A stretch of DNA of 64,000 bases from Pseudomonas canadensis (lineage in GTDB: Bacteria; Pseudomonadota; Gammaproteobacteria; Pseudomonadales; Pseudomonadaceae): positions 434,001-498,000 of the forward strand of contig NZ_AYTD01000011.1 in the NCBI RefSeq assembly GCF_000503215.1. The letters run 5' to 3'. The position numbers and the translations under genes were made by a program. Below are positions 31,066 to 38,831 of the stretch, in pieces. The notes beneath the pieces are model-generated. The model saw only the letters and a list, made by a program, of their open reading frames with translations. It searched no databases and was not told the DNA's origin. Numbering within the stretch: position 1 is the stretch's first letter; each line of letters opens with the position of its first letter.

Positions 31066-32469
31066 TTACAGGTCAGTGATTTCCTTGTGACGTGGCACCA
31101 GCGTCTTCATCACGCTCCAGGCCACCAGGTAGGCCAGTGCGCAGATGGCGAACATGATCATGTAGCCGGTATGGATGTCGCCGACGGACTTGTAGTAGTC
31201 GAACACCCAACCGCCGATCTTGGTCATTACCACGCCACCCAGGCCGCCGGCCATGCCGCCGATACCGACCACCGAGGCCACGGTTTTCTGCGGGAACATG
31301 TCCGACACCGTGGTGAAGATGTTGCATGACCACGCCTGGTGCGCCGAGGCGCCCACGCCAATCAGCAATACCGGCACCCAGAAGCTGATATAGCCCAATG
31401 GCTGCGCCAGCAACACCACCAGCGGGAACAGCGCGATCACCAACATGGCTTTCATGCGGCCATCGTAGGGCGCATCGCCGCGTGCCATGAAGTAGCTCGG
31501 GAACCAGCCGCCGCCGATACTGCCGACCATGGTCATGCTGTACAGCACCGCCAGCGGCATGACGATATCGGCGCCTTTCATGCCGTACTGCGCCGACAGG
31601 TAGGTGGGCAACCAGAACAGGAAGAACCACCACACGCCATCGGTCATGAACTTGCCGAAGGCAAAGGCCCAGGTCTGGCGATAAGTGAGCAGCTTGAACC
31701 ACGAAACTTTCTTCTCCACGGCGCCGGCCGGTGCCTGGGTGAAGGGTTGCACGGTCTGGTCGCTGCGGATGTAAGCCAGCTCCGCCGCCGACAGGCGCTT
31801 CTGTTCATCCGGCTTTTGGTAGAGCGCGATCCACACCGCCACCCACACGAAACCCAACGCGCCAATCACGATGAACGCGGCTTCCCAGCCCCAGAGACCG
31901 GCGATCAACGGCACGCAAATCGGCGCCAGGATCGCGCCCACGTTGGCGCCGGAGTTGAAGATGCCGGTGGCCAGCGAGCGTTCTTTCTTGGGGAAGTACT
32001 CGGCGGTGGCCTTGATCGCAATCGGGAAGTTGCCCGCCTCGCCAATCGCCAGCACCGCACGGGACAGCATGAAGCCCGCAATCGACACCGGGATCACCGC
32101 CAGGCCTATCGCCCCGCTGATGGCAGCGATGCCCTCGCCCATCGGCACCGAGAACGCATGCATGACGGCGCCCGTGGACCAGATACCGATTGCCACCACA
32201 TAAGCCGCCTTGGTGCCGATCTTGTCGACAAAACGCCCGGCAAACAGCATGGAGATCGCGTAGACAAACTGGAACACCGCCGCGATATTGGCGTAATCGG
32301 TGTTACTCCAGCCAAATTGCGTGGACAACTGAGGGGCCAAGAGACTGAGCACCTGGCGGTCGAGGTAGTTGACGGTAGTCGCGAAGAACAGCATCGCGCA
32401 GATGGTCCAGCGATAGTTGCCTACAGCTTGGCCAACGCGGTGAGCGTTGATGGGCTCGTTCAAGTTCAT
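31066..32469 (-). CDS. MFS transporter, ACS family, hexuronate/galactonate type (ExuT-like)
   Basis: A 467-aa major facilitator with 12 predicted helices. WTICAMLFFATTVNYLDRQV at the start of TM1, GRFVDKIGTKAAYVVAIGIW between TM2 and TM3, SRAVLAIGEAGNFPIAIKAT and YFPKKERSLATGIFNSGANV are typical of the anion:cation symporter branch that takes up hexuronates or aldonates by proton symport. I chose the ATG at 32469 (MNLNEPINAHR); the frame above it is probably leader. No catabolic genes adjoin it, so the substrate is uncertain. The leader around 32490-32530 holds TTGTACGACGAC-like sequence that might be a GntR-family operator. Confidence 0.85.
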   Translation of the reverse strand: MNLNEPINAHRVGQAVGNYRWTICAMLFFATTVNYLDRQVLSLLAPQLSTQFGWSNTDYANIAAVFQFVYAISMLFAGRFVDKIGTKAAYVVAIGIWSTGAVMHAFSVPMGEGIAAISGAIGLAVIPVSIAGFMLSRAVLAIGEAGNFPIAIKATAEYFPKKERSLATGIFNSGANVGAILAPICVPLIAGLWGWEAAFIVIGALGFVWVAVWIALYQKPDEQKRLSAAELAYIRSDQTVQPFTQAPAGAVEKKVSWFKLLTYRQTWAFAFGKFMTDGVWWFFLFWLPTYLSAQYGMKGADIVMPLAVLYSMTMVGSIGGGWFPSYFMARGDAPYDGRMKAMLVIALFPLVVLLAQPLGYISFWVPVLLIGVGASAHQAWSCNIFTTVSDMFPQKTVASVVGIGGMAGGLGGVVMTKIGGWVFDYYKSVGDIHTGYMIMFAICALAYLVAWSVMKTLVPRHKEITDL

Positions 32470-32612
32470 GGCATCACTTTTTATTTTTGTTAGGTAGGAC
32501 ACATGTAACGTCATATGTCGTCGTACAACTGCGACTTTTATATCGGGACGCCTGAACACTGTCAATCTCAAAGATTGCCGTTTATCGAGGTATTGCGCGG
32601 GTCTGTGAAATG

Positions 32613-33143
32613 TCAGGCAAAAGCAGTTGTAGGATGACGAGCGCGTAGTACCAGGCTGGGTGCCTTGCCCGGCACATCATCGAGCGTACCGAAAGGCTGC
32701 ATGCCGATCTTTTCCAGTACACGGATGGATGCCGCGTGATCCGGACGTACCAACCCGAACACTTCGGGCAAGCCAAGTGTTTCGAAGGCCAGCTTTAATG
32801 CATCACGGCCCAACTCGGTGGCGTAGCCCTGCCCCCAGGCTTGCACCGCAAACCGGTAACCCAGGTTGATGCGTCTTTCGGTCAGGTAATCCATTGGCGC
32901 GATTCCACCAAAGCCGATGATGTGATCCGGCGCTTCGACGCGTGCAATCGCCCACCAGCCGTAGCCTTGGGTAGCCCACTGTTTGAGCCAGTGATCGAGC
33001 AGGCGTTGTGCAACCTCCAGGCTGGCCATGGGGCCGGCGGGATTGAACAGGTTGGTCTGCGGATCGCCGTAGATCGCGAACAATCGCTGCACGTCACCGG
33101 GTTGTGGGCGGCGGTAGGTCAGGCGCGAAGCGGCAGCAGGCAT
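32613..33143 (-). CDS. GNAT acetyltransferase (RimJ/RimL-type)
   Basis: A 176-aa acetyltransferase of the RimJ/RimL-like (Acetyltransf_3) branch: LTYRRPQPGDVQRLFAIYGD, DHIIGFGGIAPMDY, INLGYRFAVQAWGQGYATEL (acetyl-CoA loop Q-A-W-G-Q-G-Y-A) and LVRPDHAASIRVLEKIGM. These proteins acetylate N-termini or small amines; the target is unknown. The start at 33143 follows AGGAGAGGAATCC on the minus strand. A REPIN lies just upstream. Confidence 0.87.
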   Translation of the reverse strand: MPAAASRLTYRRPQPGDVQRLFAIYGDPQTNLFNPAGPMASLEVAQRLLDHWLKQWATQGYGWWAIARVEAPDHIIGFGGIAPMDYLTERRINLGYRFAVQAWGQGYATELGRDALKLAFETLGLPEVFGLVRPDHAASIRVLEKIGMQPFGTLDDVPGKAPSLVLRARHPTTAFA

Positions 33144-33164
33144 TCGGATTCCTCTCCTTTAGTT

Positions 33165-33320
33165 GTAGTGAGCGGGCTTGCCCCGCGCTGGGTGGCGCAG
33201 CCACCCCAATGTAATCACCGCATTTCTTCAGACAAAAATGCGGTGCCTGGTTTTAGGGCCGCTTCGCAGCCCAGCGCGGGGCAAGCCCGCTCACCACAGC
33301 AAGCCCGATCACCACTAAGC
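33165..33320. repeat. REPIN (GTGAGCGGGCTTG type), mirrored pair with extra cores
   Basis: GTGAGCGGGCTTGCCCCGCG CTGGGTGGCGCAGCCACCCC (33168-33207) is mirrored by GGGCCGCTTCGCAGCCCAGC GCGGGGCAAGCCCGCTCACC (33257-33297). Two degenerate inverted cores follow (AAGCCCGATCACCAC, AAGCCTGCTCACCAC). It separates the GNAT gene from divergent proP. Confidence 0.88.
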
Positions 33321-33399
33321 CTGCTCACCACAAAGAATGCAAAAAAAGCAAAATAGTGGTGAATTATTTCATGTCCGCTTGTATCTGAACTGACAGAGC

Positions 33400-33422
33400 G
33401 GTGCCATCGCAACGATGGCACC
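33400..33422 (+). promoter_or_regulatory. Perfect 10-bp hairpin in the proP leader
   Basis: GGTGCCATCG-CAA-CGATGGCACC has 10 perfect pairs and a 3-nt loop, ending 28 nt before the proP ATG. There is no U-tract. An alternative in-frame ATG at 33415 lies within its 3' arm, which supports 33451 as the true start. It could be an operator or an RNA element that responds to osmotic state. Confidence 0.5.
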
Positions 33423-33450
33423 TCCCCTGTTCTGCTTTAGAGTGTCCCGC

Positions 33451-34953
33451 ATGAAATTACGTAAGAAAAGCGTCAAGCCCATCGGATTGAAAGACATCAC
33501 CATCGTCGACGACACCAAGGTGCGCAAGGCAATCACCGCCGCTGCCCTGGGTAACGCCATGGAATGGTTCGACTTTGGCGTCTACGGTTTCGTCGCCTAT
33601 GTGCTCGGCAAAGTGTTCTTCCCCGACGCCTCACCCAGCGTACAAATGATCGCTGCACTCGGCACGTTCTCGGTGCCGTTCCTGATCCGTCCCCTGGGTG
33701 GCCTGTTCTTCGGCGCTCTGGGCGATAAATACGGACGGCAAAAGGTCCTCGCCGCGACCATCGTGATCATGTCCCTGAGCACCTTTGCCATCGGCCTGAT
33801 CCCCTCCTACGCCTCCATCGGTATCTGGGCGCCGATTTTGCTGTTGCTGTGCAAAATGGCCCAGGGCTTCTCGGTGGGTGGTGAATACACCGGCGCCTCG
33901 ATCTTCGTCGCCGAGTATGCCCCGGACCGCAAGCGTGGCTTCCTCGGCAGTTGGCTGGACTTCGGATCCATCGCCGGTTTCGTGCTGGGCGCGGGCGTTG
34001 TCGTGCTGATCTCAAGCATATTGGGCGAAGCTGACTTTGAGTCATGGGGCTGGCGCCTGCCGTTCTTCCTTGCCCTGCCCCTGGGCATTATCGGCCTGTA
34101 CCTGCGTCATGCGCTGGAAGAGACCCCAGCCTTCCAGCAGCACATGGACAAAATGGAGCAAGGCGACCGCGAAGGCTTGACCCACGGCCCCAAAGTCTCG
34201 TTCAAGGAAGTAGCGACCAAGCACTGGCGCAGCCTGCTGACCTGCATCGGCATCGTGGCGGCGACCAACGTGACCTACTACATGTTGCTCACCTACATGC
34301 CGAGCTACCTGTCGCACAACCTGCACTACAAAGAAAACAGCGGCGTGCTGATCATCATCGCGATCATGGTCGGCATGCTGTTCGTGCAGCCGTTCATTGG
34401 TTTCATCAGTGACAAGATCGGCCGCAAGCCCTTCATCATCGCCGGCAGTATCGGCCTGTTGTTCCTGTCCATCCCGGCGTTCATGTTGATCACCAGCGGT
34501 AAGATCGGCCTGATCTTCGCGGGCTTGCTGATCCTCGCCGTGATCCTCAACTTCTTCATCGGCGTGATGGCCTCGACGCTGCCCGCAATGTTCCCGACTC
34601 ACCTGCGCTACAGCGCGTTGGCCAGTGCATTCAACGTGTCGGTGCTGATCGCTGGCGTGACCCCGACCGCCGTAGCCTGGTTGGTGGAAAGCACCAACGA
34701 TCTGTTTATGCCTGCTTACTACCTGATGGTGTTTGCCGTGGTCGGCCTGATCACCGGCCTGACCATGAAGGAAACCGCCAACAAGCCACTGCGTGGCGCA
34801 GCGCCGGCCGCTTCGGACATGGAAGAAGCCAAGGAACTGCTGCAGGAGCATCACGACAATATCGAGCAGAAGATCGAAGACATCGATGCCGAAATTGCCG
34901 AACTGGAGGCCAAGCGCAAGAACCTGGCCGAGCAACATCCGCGTATCAACTAA
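33451..34953 (+). CDS. proP: Osmosensing glycine betaine/proline:H+ symporter ProP
   Basis: A 500-aa major facilitator of exactly the length of E. coli ProP, and nearly colinear with it: KPIGLKDITIVDDTKVRKAI, AAALGNAMEWFDFGVYGFVA, LCKMAQGFSVGGEYTGASIF, LRHALEETPAFQQHMDKMEQ and TLPAMFPTHLRYSALASAFN. Twelve helices are followed by the cytoplasmic C-terminal coiled coil (HHDNIEQKIEDIDAEIAELE), which tunes the osmotic set point in ProP orthologues. It takes up glycine betaine, proline and related osmolytes at high osmolality. It stands alone, with a hairpin in the leader and another after the stop. Confidence 0.96.
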   Translation: MKLRKKSVKPIGLKDITIVDDTKVRKAITAAALGNAMEWFDFGVYGFVAYVLGKVFFPDASPSVQMIAALGTFSVPFLIRPLGGLFFGALGDKYGRQKVLAATIVIMSLSTFAIGLIPSYASIGIWAPILLLLCKMAQGFSVGGEYTGASIFVAEYAPDRKRGFLGSWLDFGSIAGFVLGAGVVVLISSILGEADFESWGWRLPFFLALPLGIIGLYLRHALEETPAFQQHMDKMEQGDREGLTHGPKVSFKEVATKHWRSLLTCIGIVAATNVTYYMLLTYMPSYLSHNLHYKENSGVLIIIAIMVGMLFVQPFIGFISDKIGRKPFIIAGSIGLLFLSIPAFMLITSGKIGLIFAGLLILAVILNFFIGVMASTLPAMFPTHLRYSALASAFNVSVLIAGVTPTAVAWLVESTNDLFMPAYYLMVFAVVGLITGLTMKETANKPLRGAAPAASDMEEAKELLQEHHDNIEQKIEDIDAEIAELEAKRKNLAEQHPRIN

Positions 34954-34964
34954 CACCTGAAAGC

Positions 34965-34988
34965 GCGTGGCGGCTCGGGCCGCCACGC
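34965..34988 (+). terminator. Hairpin after proP
   Basis: GCGTGGCGGC-TCGG-GCCGCCACGC is a perfect 10-bp stem with a stable TCGG tetraloop, 11 nt after the proP stop. The U-tract is poor (TACTGGAGTATC follows), and the next gene starts 15 nt downstream, so it may be only a partial terminator. Confidence 0.65.
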
Positions 34989-35003
34989 TACTGGAGTATC
35001 CCC

Positions 35004-35507
35004 ATGGTTCCAAGCGTCACCGCACCACAGTCCCTGCTCAGCGCCGATGAGCGTGCTGCCATCGCCGAAATAGAAGCCACCACCAGCATCTTGCAACTGG
35101 TCACCCGCCTGACGGGGATGCGCTTTGCCGGCATCGCCAAGTTCACCGACCTGGAATGGGTAGTCTGCTCGGTGCACGACACCGGGGACATGGGCATCCA
35201 TGTCGACGATGTGCTCGATCTGGAAACCACCCTGTGCAGCGAGTTCTGCATCAACCCGCAAACCCTGTTCATCCCGCAGATCAGCCAGAACGGCCGCTTC
35301 GCAGCCCGCCCGGTGGTCAAGCAATTCGCCATTGAGAGCTATGCCGGCGCGCCGATTTTCCTGCCCGATGGCCGCCTGTTTGGCGCTCTGTGCGCGCTCG
35401 ATTCAAGAGCGATGCTGTTTGAGGACCCCAACCTGCCGGAAACCCTGAACCTGTTTGCGCGGCTGATCGGGTGCATATTCTTTGCTAATTTGACGTCCGA
35501 TCATTGA
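35004..35507 (+). CDS. GAF-domain protein
   Basis: A 167-aa stand-alone GAF sensor: LQLVTRLTGMRFAGIAKFTD, LDLETTLCSEFC, FAIESYAGAPIFLPDGRLFG, then ALCALDSRAM. In pseudomonads this GAF type often heads a histidine kinase or diguanylate cyclase, but here it ends after the domain, so output must be through a partner. A chromophore or ligand cannot be predicted; the cysteines (CSEFC) are notable. Its last 23 bp overlap the convergent AraC gene. Confidence 0.8.
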   Translation: MVPSVTAPQSLLSADERAAIAEIEATTSILQLVTRLTGMRFAGIAKFTDLEWVVCSVHDTGDMGIHVDDVLDLETTLCSEFCINPQTLFIPQISQNGRFAARPVVKQFAIESYAGAPIFLPDGRLFGALCALDSRAMLFEDPNLPETLNLFARLIGCIFFANLTSDH

Positions 35508-36405
35508 CCTCGGTCCTGCCACGCAGCGCCGCGATATCACGTTTGGGTGGCACCCCAAACAACCGGCCGTATTCGCGACTGAACTGAGAGGGGCTTTCAT
35601 AGCCCACCTTGAACGCCGCGCTGGACACGTCCTGATGCTCGTTCAACATCAAGCGCCGCGCCTCGTTAAGGCGTAGCCACTTCTGATACTGCAACGGGCT
35701 CATTGCCGTCAGTTGGCGAAAGTGATGGTGAAACGTCGCTGCGCTCATTTGCACGCGCGCGGCCAACTCGTCTACGCGCAAGGCCGCGGTGTAATTGAGC
35801 TTCAGCCAATCGATGGCCTTGGCAATCCGATACCCCTGGCCGTCGACGGAGCAGATCTGGCGCAATCGGTTCGCCTGGTCGCTTTTCAGTAGCCGGTAAT
35901 GGATTTCGCGCTGAATCAACGGCGCTAGCACCGGGATGGCTTCAGGTTCATCGAGCAGCGCCACCAGGCGCGCAAACGATGCCAGCATGCCCTCGGTCAC
36001 CGTGCCGATACCCACGCCCTTCAACACTGCCCGCTCCCGCGTTGGCGGAAGCTCACTCTGGGCGATCAGCTCGGCCAATATGCGCAAGTCCAGCTTCAAC
36101 GTGAGCCCCAGGCACGGTTGCTCTGGGCTGGCCGCCAGCACTTCGGAGTTGGCGGGAATGTCCAGGGAGGTCACCAGGAAGCGTGACGTGTCATACGGGT
36201 AGCCCTCGCCACCGACCCACAACTGCTTTTCACCCTGGGCGACCAGCACGATGCACGGTTCCACCATGCACACGACGGGTGTTGCAGGCTGATCACGGTG
36301 ATAAAAACCCAGGCCCGGAATCGGCATGGGGTAGTCACCGGGCGCGTGCACGCGCGAGCCGATGGCCTGGATCAGCGCATTCAAGGATGTTTGATGAGTG
36401 GTCAT
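35485..36405 (-). CDS. AraC-family regulator with AraC_N-type sensor domain
   Basis: A 306-aa regulator. The N-terminal half is an AraC_N-type cupin (PIPGLGFYHRDQPATPVVCM, VAQGEKQLWVGGEGYPYDTS). The C-terminal 100 residues hold two helix-turn-helix units (LRVDELAARVQMSAATFHHH and VSSAAFKVGYESPSQFSREY) ending YGRLFGVPPKRD. It is divergent from the secreted hydrolase and MFS pump at 36572-38805, which it probably controls. It overlaps the GAF gene by 23 bp at its 3' end. Confidence 0.9.
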   Translation of the reverse strand: MTTHQTSLNALIQAIGSRVHAPGDYPMPIPGLGFYHRDQPATPVVCMVEPCIVLVAQGEKQLWVGGEGYPYDTSRFLVTSLDIPANSEVLAASPEQPCLGLTLKLDLRILAELIAQSELPPTRERAVLKGVGIGTVTEGMLASFARLVALLDEPEAIPVLAPLIQREIHYRLLKSDQANRLRQICSVDGQGYRIAKAIDWLKLNYTAALRVDELAARVQMSAATFHHHFRQLTAMSPLQYQKWLRLNEARRLMLNEHQDVSSAAFKVGYESPSQFSREYGRLFGVPPKRDIAALRGRTEVNDRTSN

Positions 36406-36571
36406 TACAGGCTCTTTCCTCTCTTCATCGGACTTTACCCCGTCGCGCCCATGGCCGTCCCCGGCAAACTACAAGACTCAGAGGATCAGGCAAGTATTCC
36501 AGTCAAACGCACTACAGAACCCTGCTCTCACTCGGGAAAATGCGCGGACCAACCTTCTCGAGGAACCCCCG

Positions 36572-37594
36572 ATGAAAAGCCTCTTGCTCACCCTGAGTTT
36601 GCTGGTGACCTCAATGTCGACACTGGGAGCCGATATGTCCAATGGTGCTAACAACTTCTACCAAAGCGAGCGGGTGACCGTCGAAAAAGTCACCTTCAAC
36701 AATCAATATGGCATGACGGTCGCAGGCAACTTGTTTGTGCCCAAGCACCTTGCCCCCTCTTCAAAAAATGCGGCAATCATCGTGGGCCACCCGATGGGCG
36801 CCGTCAAAGAACAGAGCGCGAATCTGTACGCCACCAAAATGGCCGAGCAGGGCTTTGTCACCCTTTCCTTGGACTTGTCGTTCTGGGGCGCAAGCGCTGG
36901 CGAGCCGCGCAATGCCGTGTTGCCCGATCTTTACAGTGAAGCGTTCAGCGCCGCCGTGGATTACCTCGGCACCCGCCCGATGGTCGACCGCGAGCGCATC
37001 GGCGTGATTGGCATTTGCGGCAGCGGCAGCTTTGCCATCGCAGCGGCAAAGATCGACCCGCGCCTCAAAGCCATCGCTACGGTGAGTATGTACGACATGG
37101 GCGCAGCCAACCGTAACGGCCTTAAACGCGGCGTGACCTTGGCGCAGCGCCAGCAAGTACTGCTGCAAGCCGCCAACCAGCGTTATGTAGAGTTCCAGGG
37201 TGGCAACACCGTCTACACCGGCGGCACGCCTCAGACCCTGACCGGCGATGCCGTGGGCGATGAGTTCTACGACTTCTATCGCACGCCGCGTGGTGCGTTC
37301 ACCCCGGCGGGTGCCTCGCCGCAAAACACCACGCGGCCGACGCTGACCAGCAACGTTAAGTTCATGAATTTCTACCCGTTCAACGACATCGAGACGCTTT
37401 CCCCACGACCACTGCTGCTGATTGCCGGTGCCAATGCACATTCCCTTGAGTTCAGCGAGGACGCCTACCAGCGTGCTGCCGAGCCCAAGGAACTGGTGAT
37501 CATCCCGGATGCCGGCCATGTGGACCTGTACGACCGAGTCGGCCTGATCCCGTTCGACAAGCTGACCAGCTTTTTCAGGAGCAACTTGAAGTGA
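36572..37594 (+). CDS. Secreted alpha/beta hydrolase, YcjY/DLH-like
   Basis: A 340-aa protein with a signal peptide (MKSLLLTLSLLVTSMSTLGA) and an alpha/beta hydrolase fold. AAIIVGHPMGAVKEQSANLY is the oxyanion region, IGVIGICGSGSFA is the nucleophile elbow with Cys in the G-x-C position as in the YcjY/dienelactone hydrolase branch, and PLLLIAGANAHSLEFSED plus IPDAGHVDLYDR supply an acid and a His. The ATG at 36572 has GAGGAAC upstream and starts exactly at the signal peptide. It overlaps the MFS gene by 4 bp (GTGA). The substrate is unknown; a lactone or ester is plausible. Confidence 0.82.
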   Translation: MKSLLLTLSLLVTSMSTLGADMSNGANNFYQSERVTVEKVTFNNQYGMTVAGNLFVPKHLAPSSKNAAIIVGHPMGAVKEQSANLYATKMAEQGFVTLSLDLSFWGASAGEPRNAVLPDLYSEAFSAAVDYLGTRPMVDRERIGVIGICGSGSFAIAAAKIDPRLKAIATVSMYDMGAANRNGLKRGVTLAQRQQVLLQAANQRYVEFQGGNTVYTGGTPQTLTGDAVGDEFYDFYRTPRGAFTPAGASPQNTTRPTLTSNVKFMNFYPFNDIETLSPRPLLLIAGANAHSLEFSEDAYQRAAEPKELVIIPDAGHVDLYDRVGLIPFDKLTSFFRSNLK

Positions 37595-38805
37595 TCTCCG
37601 ACACCCCGAAAAACTGGGGCGCTGTGCTCGCGATGTCCCTGGCCGCCTTTGCCCTGGTGGCGTCCGAGTTCATGCCCGTAAGCCTGCTCACGCCCCTGGC
37701 GGCCGACTTGCAGATTACCGAGGGGCAAGCCGGCCAGGGCATTTCGGTGTCTGGTCTGTTTGCGTTGCTTACCAGCCTGCTGATCGCAGGCGTAGCGGCG
37801 CGGGTCGAGCGCAAGCGCCTCTTGCTGGCCTTGACCGTGCTGATGATTGTTTCTGGCACCGTGGTGGCGCTGGCACCGAATTACCCGGTGTTCATGCTCG
37901 GCCGTGCGTTAATCGGCGTGGCCATCGGCGGCTTTTGGTCATTGTCGGCCGCCACGGCCATGCGCCTGGTGCCTGAGCCCCAGGTGCCGCGTGCGCTGGC
38001 GATCGTCAATGGTGGCAACGCTTTGGCGACGGTGATCGCCGCGCCATTGGGCAGTTTTGTCGGCGGCTTGATCGGCTGGCGCGGGGCGTTCTTTTGCGTC
38101 GTCCCCGTCGCGACGTTGGCAGCGGCCTGGTTGATGATCAGCCTGCCTTCAATCAAGGCTCAAGGCGTCGCCAAAAACAGCAGCCTGCTGCACTTGATGA
38201 AACGCACGCCGGTGGCCTTGGGCATGCTGGCGGTGAGTGTGTTTTTCATGGGCCAGTTTATGTTGTTCACCTACCTGCGGCCGTTTCTGGAGGCCGTCAC
38301 CCAGGTAAGTGCGTCCGGGCTGTCGTTGATCTTGCTGGTGCTGGGATTGGCTGGTTTTGCGGGGACGTTGGTGATTGAGCGTTTCCTGAAAAAAAGCCTG
38401 TTCCTGACGCTGGGCATTATTCCGCTGGTGATGGCCGGGATTGCGCTGGCGCTGGTCATGTTTGGCAGTTCCACAGCGATAACCACGCTATTACTGGGGC
38501 TCTGGGGCCTGGTCGCCACCGCCGCCCCCGTGGGTTGGTGGACCTGGCTGTCAAAAACCCTGCCCGACGACGCCGAGACAGGGGGTGGCTTGATGGTGGC
38601 GATCATCCAACTGGCCATCGCTTCCGGCGCTATCGTGGGCGGCCTGATGTTCGACCTGAGCGGGTATCAGGCGACATTCGAGTTGAGTGCTGCGGTGCTG
38701 AGCGTCGCGGCCCTATTGACATGGTTGGCAACGCGCGCCAGCAGCCACCCTCCCCGGCGGTCTAAATGTTTTGCCAGAGCTGCCGATAGCAAGGGATACC
38801 CCTGA
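37591..38805 (+). CDS. MFS efflux transporter, DHA1 (AraJ/YdhP-like)
   Basis: A 404-aa 12-helix drug/sugar efflux permease: LAAFALVASEFMPVSLLTPL, GISVSGLFALLTSLLIAGVA, ALIGVAIGGFWSLSAATAMR and RALAIVNGGNALATVIAAPL are typical of the arabinose-efflux-like DHA1 branch. The GTG start at 37591 overlaps the hydrolase stop by 4 bp and has CAGGAGC upstream. With the AraC regulator on the other side, this forms a regulator / hydrolase / exporter set, possibly for detoxifying and exporting one compound. Confidence 0.88.
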   Translation: MISDTPKNWGAVLAMSLAAFALVASEFMPVSLLTPLAADLQITEGQAGQGISVSGLFALLTSLLIAGVAARVERKRLLLALTVLMIVSGTVVALAPNYPVFMLGRALIGVAIGGFWSLSAATAMRLVPEPQVPRALAIVNGGNALATVIAAPLGSFVGGLIGWRGAFFCVVPVATLAAAWLMISLPSIKAQGVAKNSSLLHLMKRTPVALGMLAVSVFFMGQFMLFTYLRPFLEAVTQVSASGLSLILLVLGLAGFAGTLVIERFLKKSLFLTLGIIPLVMAGIALALVMFGSSTAITTLLLGLWGLVATAAPVGWWTWLSKTLPDDAETGGGLMVAIIQLAIASGAIVGGLMFDLSGYQATFELSAAVLSVAALLTWLATRASSHPPRRSKCFARAADSKGYP

Positions 38806-38831
38806 CAAGCAGCGACGCCCTGCGGGAAACT

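Noticed and set aside
32490..32530. GntR-type operator upstream of the hexuronate-type transporter
   Set aside because: TTGTACGACGAC-like sequence is suggestive, but no clean inverted repeat is present and no GntR gene is adjacent.
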